From CAZLLE01 sp964560425 (lineage in GTDB: Bacteria; Campylobacterota; Campylobacteria; Campylobacterales; QNZT01), in assembly GCA_964560425.1 (NCBI GenBank), contig CAZLLE010000074.1:1-30065 (forward strand): DNA of 30,065 nucleotides, written 5' to 3'. Positions 14,796-22,650 of the stretch are shown here, piece by piece (the stretch's first letter is position 1; each line of letters begins with the position of its first letter). Position numbers and translations under genes: made by a program. Below the pieces are notes generated by a model. The model made no database searches. It worked only from the letters and a program-made list of their open reading frames with translations, and was not told the origin of the DNA.

Positions 14796-15785
14796 ATGAA
14801 AGCATTAGCCCTTTTTAGTGGTGGACTTGATAGTATGATTGCTGTTAAGTTGATGAGAGAACAAGATATTGAGGTTGTGGCACTATTTATTGATATTGGA
14901 TTTGGTAGTAGTAATGATAAGAGGGCTCTTTTAGAGAGTCGTGCCAAGATGGTTGGGGCTGAATTTGAGTTTGTCAATGCTAGAGAACAGTTTATTCAAG
15001 ATATTTTGTTTAATCCAAAATATGGTTATGGTAAAAATTTTAATCCATGTATTGATTGTCATGCAAATATGTTTCGTATTGCAAAAGCTTTGATGCCAAA
15101 GTATGGGGCTAGTTTTGTGATTAGTGGGGAAGTTTTGGGACAACGACCTATGAGTCAAAGATCAGAGGCCCTCAAAAATGTTTTGAAATTGGCAAAAGAT
15201 GAAGAAGAAAATTTGATTTTGCGTCCTATGAGTGCGAAGTTGCTAGAACCTACTAAACCTGAAATAGAGGGCTGGGTTGATAGAGATAAACTTTTGGGGA
15301 TTGAGGGAAGAAGTCGTGAAATTCAACTAAAATTGGCTGAAGATTATGGTTTTGAAGAGTTTGAATCTCCTGGTGGTGGATGTCTTTTGACAGAGAGTGC
15401 CTTTGCTTCAAAGATTCAAGATGTAATGGATCATGATACATTTAGTATTGATGATATTGATCTTCTCAAAGCAGGTAGGCATTTGAGGCTTCCTGATGGT
15501 GCAAAATTGGTGATTGGTAGAGATCAAAATGATAATGCCAAATTGGAAAAGGTAGAGCATAAAGGATATATAAATGCAAAAGCTTTAGATATATCTGGAC
15601 CTTTAGCTCTGATTAGTAAAGATGCTACTCAAAATGATAAAAATTTGGCTGCTTCTTTGATATTGACATATACTAAAGCTAATAAAGATATTGATGGTAG
15701 CGTGTTGATAGGTGATGAGATTATATCTATCAAGCCACTATCTACAAAAACAGAGGCACATCAATATTTTGTAGTAAAAGTATAA
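14796..15785 (+). CDS. PP-loop ATPase of the ThiI/MnmA-like tRNA thiolation group with C-terminal NFACT-R-like domain
   Basis: The N-terminus has the PP-loop ATP pyrophosphatase signature FSGGLDS (residues 7-13), which adenylates a substrate before sulfur transfer. A CxxC pair (Cys85, Cys88) and a further cysteine in SPGGGCLLTES (Cys196) could handle sulfur or metal. The C-terminal ~100 residues, including HLRLPDGAKLVIGRD, resemble the NFACT-R RNA-binding domain described in fusion with thiouridine synthase-like ATPases. A role in tRNA modification is therefore likely, but the base is unknown. ATG 14796 with AGGTG seven bases before it is preferred to GTG 14787. It is 329 aa and stands alone between non-coding gaps. 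Confidence 0.82.
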   Translation: MKALALFSGGLDSMIAVKLMREQDIEVVALFIDIGFGSSNDKRALLESRAKMVGAEFEFVNAREQFIQDILFNPKYGYGKNFNPCIDCHANMFRIAKALMPKYGASFVISGEVLGQRPMSQRSEALKNVLKLAKDEEENLILRPMSAKLLEPTKPEIEGWVDRDKLLGIEGRSREIQLKLAEDYGFEEFESPGGGCLLTESAFASKIQDVMDHDTFSIDDIDLLKAGRHLRLPDGAKLVIGRDQNDNAKLEKVEHKGYINAKALDISGPLALISKDATQNDKNLAASLILTYTKANKDIDGSVLIGDEIISIKPLSTKTEAHQYFVVKV

Positions 15786-15811
15786 GTAAAACTTATTCTG
15801 TTGATAAATAG

Positions 15812-15829
15812 TTAACTTTTTAAAGTTAA
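15812..15829. promoter_or_regulatory. perfect palindrome directly before the response-regulator gene
   Basis: TTAACTTT (15812-15819) and AAAGTTAA (15822-15829) are perfect 8-bp arms around TT, ending 12 bases before ATG 15842 and 26 bases after the previous stop. It could be an operator, a weak terminator of the PP-loop gene, or both. No Shine-Dalgarno is visible between it and the ATG, so the response-regulator mRNA may have a very short leader. Confidence 0.35.
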
Positions 15830-15841
15830 AATTTAAGCATC

Positions 15842-16477
15842 ATGAAAATTTTATTATTAGAAAACGACAAAATATGCTCTAAGAGATTAAGAGACTATTT
15901 ACAGATCAAAGGTTTTAAAGTAGATAGTGTTTTTGATGGCGAGAGTGTTTATCTCTCTGTTTTTGAAAATAGATATGATCTATATATCTTTGATACACAT
16001 AGTCCTGATGAAGATGGCTTTACTATCTTGCAAGAGCTTAGAAGTGCTGGTGATTTTACTCCTGCACTCTTTATTTCGCTTGATACTAATATTGATTCTA
16101 TATCCAAAGGGTTTGCTGTTGGTGCAGAAGATTATATTAAGAGACCTTTTGATCCTGAAGAGCTATTTATTCGTATTAAGAGTAGATATCTTCAAATAGA
16201 TACTATTAAATATAAAAATATTATATATAATCCCAAAATTAGAAAACTTCAAAAAGATAATGATATTGTCTTTCTTGGGGATATTCAATCTAATATATTT
16301 CATAAATTTATCACAAATATAGATAAAGTTATAACTTTTGAGGAGCTTTTGGAACTATTAGATAGACCAAATTCAAATGCTTTGCGTGTAAATCTTGCAA
16401 AACTCAAATCAAAACTTGATTTAGATATTAAAAATATTCGAGGACAAGGATATATATTGGAAAAAACTTCTATCTAA
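15842..16477 (+). CDS. orphan OmpR-family response regulator
   Basis: Two-domain DNA-binding response regulator, 211 aa. The receiver domain (about 1-115) has the phospho-acceptor Asp51 (LYIFDTHSPDEDG), switch Ser79 and conserved Lys100 in the KRPF motif; the acidic pocket is Glu7/Asp9 with Asn8 in between. The C-terminal winged helix (about 120-207) is a little short and ends with the family-like ALRVNLAKLKSKL ... IRGQGYILE. All phosphorylation residues look present, unlike the atypical HP1043-type regulators. No sensor kinase gene is adjacent. The next gene's control region carries an 11-bp tandem repeat of the kind such proteins bind. Start ATG 15842 has no clear ribosome site. Confidence 0.9.
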   Translation: MKILLLENDKICSKRLRDYLQIKGFKVDSVFDGESVYLSVFENRYDLYIFDTHSPDEDGFTILQELRSAGDFTPALFISLDTNIDSISKGFAVGAEDYIKRPFDPEELFIRIKSRYLQIDTIKYKNIIYNPKIRKLQKDNDIVFLGDIQSNIFHKFITNIDKVITFEELLELLDRPNSNALRVNLAKLKSKLDLDIKNIRGQGYILEKTSI

Positions 16478-16540
16478 TCATGCATATAATTTCAAATAAT
16501 TAAACTTTTTATAAAAATAATAATAAATATTTTAATCCAA

Positions 16541-16584
16541 GGTAATACTTAGGTAATTCTTTTATTGTATCATTCTACGGTAAT
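16541..16584 (+). promoter_or_regulatory. tandem GGTAAT repeats upstream of the acidic-protein gene
   Basis: GGTAATACTTA (16541-16551) and GGTAATTCTTT (16552-16562) are consecutive 11-bp units differing at two positions, and a third GGTAAT lies at 16579-16584. Direct repeats with 10-11 bp period are the standard half-site pair of OmpR-family regulators. A possible -10, TATCAT (16568-16573), would put the pair over the -35 region. A strong ribosome site CAGGAG follows before ATG 16615. Binding by the neighbouring regulator is inference. Confidence 0.45.
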
Positions 16585-16614
16585 AAAAAAAATAAAAAAA
16601 CAGGAGTTTGTTTA

Positions 16615-17172
16615 ATGGTAAAAAAAAGTCTTATTTCGGTTGTATTAAGTTTGGGGTTGTTAAGTAGTTCTGCTATTGCAAAAGATCGTTTTTTTAACAA
16701 TAGCTTTTTTGATAGCGATAACGATGATACAAGTAGTTTTTTTCAAAATCCAATTGATGAGACTGAAGATCTTTTTGACTTTAGTGATAAAGACAAAGAT
16801 GATGGACTAAGTCAAGATCAAATTGATGATTTAGAAGATTTGTATGAATTTGAAAAGCTTAGAAAAGATGTATACTCTACATTTGATGATATATGGGACT
16901 CTGATGAGCTTAAAGATCTAGAAAAATCGGCAGAAGATAGCATGGATGATATCGAAAAGGTTTTTGATGATTATGATCTTGACTTACCAGTTCTTTCGGA
17001 TGAAGCAGGTGTTTTTGAGGATGAAGATCTAGAAGATACTTATGACTCTATTATTAAAGATGGTGAAAATTCACTAGAAGATGCTCTTGATGAGAGTCTT
17101 GATCTTGATAACAGTGACTCTAAGAGTTTAGAAGATATTTTAGATTTTGATAAAATCAATATATTTGACTAA
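16615..17172 (+). CDS. secreted, extremely acidic protein of unknown function
   Basis: A clear signal peptide (1-22, ending SSSAIA) is followed by a 163-residue mature protein in which I count 61 Asp/Glu and 13 Lys/Arg, a net charge near -48. There is no cysteine. An Asp-rich segment (DKDKDDGLSQDQIDD, about residues 58-72) resembles an EF-hand or dockerin calcium loop but has one extra Asp before the Gly, so it is not canonical. The rest is helical-looking with recurring LED/SLED/DxLD motifs. It could bind Ca2+ or other cations in the periplasm or outside. It lies 137 bp after the response regulator, with its own repeats, ribosome site and terminator. I recognise no family. Confidence 0.8.
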   Translation: MVKKSLISVVLSLGLLSSSAIAKDRFFNNSFFDSDNDDTSSFFQNPIDETEDLFDFSDKDKDDGLSQDQIDDLEDLYEFEKLRKDVYSTFDDIWDSDELKDLEKSAEDSMDDIEKVFDDYDLDLPVLSDEAGVFEDEDLEDTYDSIIKDGENSLEDALDESLDLDNSDSKSLEDILDFDKINIFD

Positions 17173-17175
17173 TCT

Positions 17176-17209
17176 AAGTGGGCTTTTTTGCCCACTTATC
17201 CCCTTTTTT
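17176..17209 (+). terminator. Rho-independent terminator of the acidic-protein gene
   Basis: AAGTGGGC (17176-17183) pairs perfectly with GCCCACTT (17190-17197) around six T. A T6 run lies at 17204-17209 after ATCCCC. It is placed 4 bp after the stop codon. Confidence 0.85.
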
Positions 17210-17292
17210 GTTATCTAAAACAAAACCTACTCAATATTTCAGCTACTACTATTATAATACTACTTCAAATTTTTATGTTCCAAGGATAAATC

Positions 17293-17580
17293 ATGACGAT
17301 TACAAAAAGAGTTACCTTTATAGCTAAAGATGGCTGTGAAGATAAGATGAAAGAGCTACTCTCTGCAATGGTAGCACCATCAAAAGTGGAAGATGGATGT
17401 ATCTTTTATGAGATATTTCAATATGAAAACAATAGAAAAAAGTTTATGGCTGTTGAGACTTGGAGAGATGAGAAGGCTTTGGATGGACATAAAGCATCAG
17501 ATCACTATAAAGTATATAAGTCTAGTTATGAGCCTTATTGTGAGAGTAAATATACAAATGAATTGGAGGTATTAGGTTAA
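17293..17580 (+). CDS. antibiotic biosynthesis monooxygenase (ABM/YgiN-like) domain protein
   Basis: Single ABM domain of 95 aa with a ferredoxin-like dimeric barrel fold. Typical features are ITKRVTFIAKDGCEDKMKELL at the start, a central GCIFYEIFQ strand, FMAVETWRDEKALDGHKASDHY (the W and the HxxxxHY segment are characteristic) and a C-terminal strand. Relatives include the quinol monooxygenase YgiN and haem-degrading proteins, but many have unknown substrates. CCAAGGATAAATC precedes ATG 17293. The stop overlaps the start of a small cysteine gene, so the two are probably made together, which might suggest a redox role. Confidence 0.85.
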   Translation: MTITKRVTFIAKDGCEDKMKELLSAMVAPSKVEDGCIFYEIFQYENNRKKFMAVETWRDEKALDGHKASDHYKVYKSSYEPYCESKYTNELEVLG

Positions 17581-17741
17581 TGTCAGTTCCTGAAGATGTA
17601 GGGTGTAATAACGATGTATGTATAAAAGCCAAAGAGTGTTATCGCAATTTGATTGCTTTAGAAGGTAAAGCTAGAGAAGTAAAAACTTTTGGTGGTACAA
17701 AAGAGAAGGGCTGTGGTAAATTTATACCACTTAAAAAGTAG
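17580..17741 (+). CDS. 53-residue four-cysteine protein
   Basis: An ATG at 17580 overlaps the TAA of the ABM gene (TAATG) and opens a 53-codon frame ending at TAG 17739-17741. The product has Cys9, Cys14, Cys20 and Cys45, a basic C-terminal half (EVKTFGG, EKGCGKFIPLKK) and no signal peptide, so it is probably cytoplasmic. The cysteine set could bind zinc or iron. Support as a gene comes from the coupled start, composition like its neighbours, and a terminator directly downstream. I do not recognise the family with certainty. Confidence 0.65.
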   Translation: MSVPEDVGCNNDVCIKAKECYRNLIALEGKAREVKTFGGTKEKGCGKFIPLKK

Positions 17742-17746
17742 TTCCA

Positions 17747-17834
17747 AAGATTGTGTTAAGTGCTAAGGCAAAAAATAACCTCATTATATTATGAGGTTAT
17801 TATTTCTTTAGTACTTATTTTTTAACACAATCTT
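17747..17834. repeat. large nested inverted repeat joining the two convergent transcription units
   Basis: AAGATTGTGTTAA (17747-17759) is perfectly complementary to TTAACACAATCTT (17822-17834). Next inside, GTGCTAA (17760-17766) pairs with TTAGTAC (17806-17812 region, one G-T), and the innermost part is the 11-bp terminator hairpin. The right arm overlaps the stop codon and last codons of the - strand gene at 17815-18234. Confidence 0.7.
17774..17801. terminator. bidirectional terminator between convergent genes
   Basis: AATAACCTCAT (17774-17784) pairs perfectly with ATGAGGTTATT (17791-17801) around TATATT. An A6 run precedes it (giving T on the - strand) and a T-rich tail follows on the + strand. 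It serves both the small cysteine gene (+) and the 17815-18234 gene (-). Confidence 0.85.
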
Positions 17835-18234
17835 TTTGGCTTACATCAAATCTAAAAAGCTCTTTTTTACTTTTTGCACTTGTATAAGTATATGAGATAT
17901 CAATACCATTTTCCAAAAACTTTTTTGAAGAGTTGCATATTCCTTCTGTAATAGCTTTTTTCATTCGGCTTCTATCCTCTTTAATAATCATATCATCACT
18001 TTTATTTGTAGCATTTATCTCAAATGTATAGATTAGTGTCTCGTCTTTTGCTTCTATATTCATAAGTTGTGTAAAATTATCAATTTTTTGAGGAAGTTGA
18101 CTTGATAACTCCTTGGCTGCTAGTTTGACAACTTCTTGATTTTGTACTTTTATCTTATCTGCCATTTCATCAGCAAAAAGAGTAGAGCTGAGAGCCAAAA
18201 AGCTTGAAATTATTATAGCTGTTTTTTTGATCAT
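17815..18234 (-). CDS. small periplasmic protein, function unknown
   Basis: Product of 139 aa with a signal peptide (MIKKTAIIISSFLALSSTLFA, 21 residues). The mature domain begins with an amphipathic helix, then alternating strands such as LIYTFEINAT and DISYTYTS, and carries two cysteines (in EGICNSSK and SQKDCVKK) that could form one disulfide. The start at 18234 is chosen because AAAAGGAAAAAC precedes it and the signal peptide begins there; the longer frame to 18309 would run into the upstream gene. It lies 10 bp after the methyltransferase-like gene on the same strand, so is probably co-transcribed. No family recognised. Confidence 0.75.
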   Translation of the reverse strand: MIKKTAIIISSFLALSSTLFADEMADKIKVQNQEVVKLAAKELSSQLPQKIDNFTQLMNIEAKDETLIYTFEINATNKSDDMIIKEDRSRMKKAITEGICNSSKKFLENGIDISYTYTSAKSKKELFRFDVSQKDCVKK

Positions 18235-18244
18235 GTTTTTCCTT

Positions 18245-18826
18245 TTAGTATAGATTGAATAGATTTGGTAATATATTTGCACTATGGAGCCAAATAATAA
18301 GCTTGACAAAACCGTAAGAGAATATTAGATAAGTTGCTTCAATAAGTGTTTTTGTGAATTTTCTAGGATAAAACTCTATAACTTTAGGATTTTGAAAGAG
18401 TGAAAATTTTGGAAAAAATCTAGGAGTAGTATCAAAATATTCATCATACTCTTTTCCAAAAATCCCTCTAAGTTTCTGCTCTTCTGAAAGAATCGTACCC
18501 CAATGAGTAATCAAGAAAATAGCAATCAATAAAATTGATAGAGTAATAGAACCAAAAACAAGCCCAATACCTGCAAACCCCAAAAATGAGAAAAAGTATA
18601 GTGGATTTCTCATCATAGAGTAGGGACCATCTTTAATAACTTTACCACTCTTAAATCCAGATATATATGCAGCTGCCCAGATTCTTCCAACACCTGCCAA
18701 AACAATAAATATAAATCCAACAATATCAAAAAAGATATTTGGATGCCCGACTGAAACCATGGCTAGTACAAAAACCAAACCACCTAATATTTTTGAGCTA
18801 AGTAAGCGTCTCTTTTGTACATCCAT
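18245..18826 (-). CDS. isoprenylcysteine carboxyl methyltransferase-like membrane protein
   Basis: Integral membrane protein of 193 aa with four to five hydrophobic helices. It has the ICMT/PEMT-family hallmark GPYSMMRNPLYF (residues 67-78), with the Arg-Asn-Pro triplet at 73-75, and the downstream segment EEQKLRGIFGKEYDEYF, which includes the conserved Glu pair that binds S-adenosylmethionine. The bacterial substrate is unknown; lipids, quinones or small amines are possible. ATG 18826 follows a short gap of 47 bp from yigZ. The C-terminal ~60 residues form an extra hydrophobic tail. Confidence 0.82.
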   Translation of the reverse strand: MDVQKRRLLSSKILGGLVFVLAMVSVGHPNIFFDIVGFIFIVLAGVGRIWAAAYISGFKSGKVIKDGPYSMMRNPLYFFSFLGFAGIGLVFGSITLSILLIAIFLITHWGTILSEEQKLRGIFGKEYDEYFDTTPRFFPKFSLFQNPKVIEFYPRKFTKTLIEATYLIFSYGFVKLIIWLHSANILPNLFNLY

Positions 18827-18873
18827 ATAACTATCCCTTGAAATAAAAAATTGATAGGACTATAACAGAAAAA

Positions 18874-19437
18874 TCATAAATTTTTCTCAAAATTATCAAA
18901 AATCTCTATCTCTTGTTTGGTAAGAAGTAGTTTCCATTTTACCTCTGTGGCTCCAAACTCTCTATCTTGAAAATTAATGTTGTTTTGTTTAAAAAAATGT
19001 TCATAACGATTTACCAAATGATATGGTGTTGTAAACTCCCAAATTGACTTTTTTTCAAATTTGTGTAGGGTAGAGTGTGATATTACCTCTTTGGCAGATG
19101 AACTATAGGCTCTTATCATTCCTCCTACTCCTAGTTTGGTTCCTCCAAAATATCTTACTGTTATTATGGCACTCTCTAATATATCCTCACCTCTTAAAAC
19201 ACTTATAGTTGGGTTTCCTGCACAACCTTTTGGTTCTCCATCATCTGTGGAGTTTTCTACTATTTGATCAAACTCATTTAGGGTTCGATATGCCCAGACT
19301 ATGTGGGTTGCTTTTGGATGCTCTTCTTTTAGTTGTTTTAGTAGTGGTTTGAAATTGGTGTATGGGGTGAGATATGAGATAAAAACTGATTTTTTTATCT
19401 CATATTTGGTGTTAAATGTCTCTTTTGTATTAAACAT
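18874..19437 (-). CDS. yigZ: YigZ/IMPACT family protein
   Basis: Product of 187 aa with the UPF0029 N-terminal domain. Diagnostic stretches are KSVFISYLTP near residue 16, HIVWAYR, the TDDGEPKGCAGNP loop (about residues 64-77), and TVRYFGGTKLGVGGMIRAYS (about 92-111). The eukaryotic IMPACT protein regulates Gcn2; bacterial YigZ function is not settled, though RNA or translation-factor interaction has been suggested. It starts 3 bp after the ccsBA stop with no strong ribosome site, so coupling is likely. Confidence 0.9.
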   Translation of the reverse strand: MFNTKETFNTKYEIKKSVFISYLTPYTNFKPLLKQLKEEHPKATHIVWAYRTLNEFDQIVENSTDDGEPKGCAGNPTISVLRGEDILESAIITVRYFGGTKLGVGGMIRAYSSSAKEVISHSTLHKFEKKSIWEFTTPYHLVNRYEHFFKQNNINFQDREFGATEVKWKLLLTKQEIEIFDNFEKNL

Positions 19438-19440
19438 CTA

Positions 19441-22400
19441 CTATTTTTTTATTACTCGTTTTGGAAATGCAAGTGCTATTACTAAAACAACAAGTGCAAT
19501 TATATAATATAGATATGTAGGGATTGGCACAGGATCCCCCGCCGCGTAAGAGTGCATTCCTGAAAGATAGAAGTTTACACCTACAAATGTCATAACAATT
19601 ACAGAATATGCTACTGTAGAGGCTACAGCAAAGTTATAAGCGTAATTTTTTGCTAGAGTAGGAACAAAACGGATATGAACCACAATTACATAAGCCAAGA
19701 TTGATATCCATGCCCAAGTCTCTTTTGGATCCCAGCCCCAATATCTTCCCCAGCTCTCGTTTGCCCATACTCCACCCAAAAAGTTTCCGATTGTAAGCAT
19801 CATAAGACCTAATATTGCAGTCATCTCATTTATTCTTGAAGCCTCTTTGATACTTCTATCAATATCTGGTCTTTTTGGACTTCTTATGATAAATAGAATG
19901 AGTGTAAAAAATCCCAAAATCATACTAAGACCCAAAAATCCATAACTAGCAGTAATAACCGATACATGAATATTTAGCCAGTAAGATTTGAGAACAGGTA
20001 CAAGGTTGGTTATTTGTGGATCCATCTCTGTAACAAATGCAGCTCCAAGAGTGATACCTGAGATAATACTCGTAAGGGCAGGGACTATGATTGAAAGTCT
20101 TGAAAATACTACTCCTGCTAGAGCCATTGACCATGAAACATATAACATCGCTTCATAGGCATTACTCCAAGGGGCATGTCCTCCTATGTACCATCTTGCT
20201 ATTAATATCAGTGTATGGATTATAAATGATATAAAAAATATTGTTTGTGTAATCTTTACCACTTTTTGGATATTTAATTTTGGTTTTATCATCTTTGCCA
20301 AAATAGAGCCAAGAAGTAAAAGCCCAATTATCAGATATACAAAAATTAGTTTATTTGTGATTGAAAGCTGTTTAAAGATCTTTTCTGCTTGTAGTTTGCT
20401 TTTGCTTGGAATAATATCTGATGATATTTTGTATTGATATGCTTTTAGAGTATCAAGTTTTGCAGTTGCTTGTGACCAATCACCATCTCCTCTTGCACTA
20501 TCAATTGCTGAAAAGTAATCTACAAATAGTTTTCTTACTTCATTTGATTCATCTTTAGGAAATGAATCAATAGCCTCTCTTACTCCATACCATTTTTTCA
20601 TAGGATCATCGACTTTTGGTACTATTTTAAATAGATCACCTGTAAATATCATGTAGCTTATATTTAGTTTTTCATCTGCTTTAATTACTCTTCTATCAAA
20701 CTCATTTCTTTTAATTGGTCTTTTTTGAGCTGCCTCTTGAGCGTAGGTTGCCAATTTATAACTTTTTTTATTTTGATCAAAAAAATCATTAAATGAGGCA
20801 TACTTTTCACCATCTTTCATACCCAATATTTTTTGGAGTTTGGTATGTGTAATTTTGATTAGTTTAATCTGTTGCCAAGCTGCTGGATTTGTAATCATTC
20901 CTAATATTACTTGATTTGGATTCATATCATAAATGCTTGTCTTTTTGGCAAGTTTTCTCATGATCTCATTTGAAAATGTATCTATTGGTTTTACTCTTCC
21001 ATCTACACTTTGAATCAATAGATCACCAAATGCATTGGCATGATCTTTATCATAACTTTGTGCCTCTTGTACTGCTTGGTCTATATTATCAGCTATGGAA
21101 GAGGATGGTGAAAATAGAAATAAAATAGCAAATAAAAGAGCAATAGTACTATTTTTGATAGTATCTTTTTGTACTGCCGAAGCTAATTTTCTAAATCTAC
21201 TTTTTGGATTGAGTATTGTGAGTACAAAACCAATAGCCATGAGTAGATATGCAAGATATGTTGGAAGTTTTCCGGGATCATTGTTTACTGATAGAACTGT
21301 TCCTTTTTCATCTGTATCATAAGATGATTGAAAAAATCTGTAACTACGATAATCTAATACATGATTCATAAAAATCCTAAAATCTCTCTCTACTCCTCTC
21401 TCTTTGTCAATTAGAGTAACCTCACTTGCATAAGATGATGGTGAGCCAGAGCCAGGGTATCTCTCTAATTGAAAATCGTTTAGTTTGATTGCAAAAGGTA
21501 TCTGTATTACTTTTGATCCCCACTCAAATAGAAACTTTTTACCACCAATCTCTTTAGTCACAGGAGTTCCTTTTGTCCCTTTTCCTCTTCCAAACATAAT
21601 AACCTCTTTGGTATCTCCATTATAAGAGGCATTTACAACAAGTGCTGATTTTTGTGCAACATTCATTTTACGACCACCAGCTTGATCTGCATTTATAAGC
21701 TTTATAGTAGCTTTTGTATATAGATCTCTTGGTACTAGTTTTGTTCCCGCTACATCATATAATTTTCCGCTTTCAAATATATACTCTTTGTTTGGCTCAA
21801 ATACTCCATTTGATTTATCTTCCATTTTTAGCCACTTCACCTCTTTTGATGATTTAAAGAAAAATTTATCATCTTTAGTATATATATTAAACCCATTTGT
21901 AGATTCTCTATTTAGAGTAATATCTATATTTTTTCCAGATATGATCTGTTGATCTTTTAAAATTTTCTCTTTTGGATTACTATTTGGTAGTAATAAAAGC
22001 ATATTTATCATAGCTTTTCCATTCTCATTTTTGATAATCTGATTTGTTGCATTTGGAAGATAATCTTTGTACTCTATCTCTAATACTTTATTATTAAGAT
22101 TTGTAGATTCTTTAAAATAGTTTGACGATATTTTAGACATGAGAAGCTTTTTCTCTATCAATAATTCATCTCCATTTTCACGATCATGCAGTTGTAAAAA
22201 AGAGTTGCTTGAAGTTATAAATTGTTGGGTATTTCCCTCTCGAATGTGCATAATACCTTCATATCCTATATATCGTGTCACAATTGCCCCTACAAGTGCA
22301 ACAAGAAAACCGACATGAAAAAGTAGCGCTGGAATTTTATCTTTTTTAAAAAGTTTGTATTTGAAGATATTTCCAAAAAGGTTGATAGCCAAAAGAGCCA

Positions 22401-22560
22401 TAACCAACTCAAACCAATGTGTTCCATAAACAACTGCCCATGCTGTCTCTGTGCCATAATCATTCTCTATAAAAGTAGCGACCGCCGATGCAATACCAAA
22501 AATTGCTGTCAAAAATAGCATAAATGGCATTGAAATTAAAAATTTGTATACTTTTTTCAT
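19441..22560 (-). CDS. ccsBA: CcsBA: fused ResB-CcsA cytochrome c haem lyase/export protein (System II)
   Basis: Single 1039-aa protein joining the CcsB (ResB) and CcsA halves of System II cytochrome c maturation, the form typical of Campylobacterota. It exports haem and attaches it to CXXCH apocytochromes in the periplasm. N-terminal helices cover roughly residues 1-105, followed by a ~300-residue periplasmic domain, a further helix near 430-450, a second soluble region (about 475-720), then the CcsA helices. The WWD haem-binding signature GRYWGWDPKETWAW lies around residues 938-952, with the family histidine in WYIGGHAPWSNAYE before it. ATG 22560 with AGGGGAAAAT is preferred to the longer frame at 22593. 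It leads the - strand string with yigZ. Confidence 0.95.
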   Translation of the reverse strand: MKKVYKFLISMPFMLFLTAIFGIASAVATFIENDYGTETAWAVVYGTHWFELVMALLAINLFGNIFKYKLFKKDKIPALLFHVGFLVALVGAIVTRYIGYEGIMHIREGNTQQFITSSNSFLQLHDRENGDELLIEKKLLMSKISSNYFKESTNLNNKVLEIEYKDYLPNATNQIIKNENGKAMINMLLLLPNSNPKEKILKDQQIISGKNIDITLNRESTNGFNIYTKDDKFFFKSSKEVKWLKMEDKSNGVFEPNKEYIFESGKLYDVAGTKLVPRDLYTKATIKLINADQAGGRKMNVAQKSALVVNASYNGDTKEVIMFGRGKGTKGTPVTKEIGGKKFLFEWGSKVIQIPFAIKLNDFQLERYPGSGSPSSYASEVTLIDKERGVERDFRIFMNHVLDYRSYRFFQSSYDTDEKGTVLSVNNDPGKLPTYLAYLLMAIGFVLTILNPKSRFRKLASAVQKDTIKNSTIALLFAILFLFSPSSSIADNIDQAVQEAQSYDKDHANAFGDLLIQSVDGRVKPIDTFSNEIMRKLAKKTSIYDMNPNQVILGMITNPAAWQQIKLIKITHTKLQKILGMKDGEKYASFNDFFDQNKKSYKLATYAQEAAQKRPIKRNEFDRRVIKADEKLNISYMIFTGDLFKIVPKVDDPMKKWYGVREAIDSFPKDESNEVRKLFVDYFSAIDSARGDGDWSQATAKLDTLKAYQYKISSDIIPSKSKLQAEKIFKQLSITNKLIFVYLIIGLLLLGSILAKMIKPKLNIQKVVKITQTIFFISFIIHTLILIARWYIGGHAPWSNAYEAMLYVSWSMALAGVVFSRLSIIVPALTSIISGITLGAAFVTEMDPQITNLVPVLKSYWLNIHVSVITASYGFLGLSMILGFFTLILFIIRSPKRPDIDRSIKEASRINEMTAILGLMMLTIGNFLGGVWANESWGRYWGWDPKETWAWISILAYVIVVHIRFVPTLAKNYAYNFAVASTVAYSVIVMTFVGVNFYLSGMHSYAAGDPVPIPTYLYYIIALVVLVIALAFPKRVIKK

Positions 22561-22650
22561 ATTTTCCCCTATATTTATACATATCCTTATCAAGAATTAC
22601 ATTTTTATTTAAAAGGGTAATTTTCAATTGGGATTAGTATTAAAAAGGAT

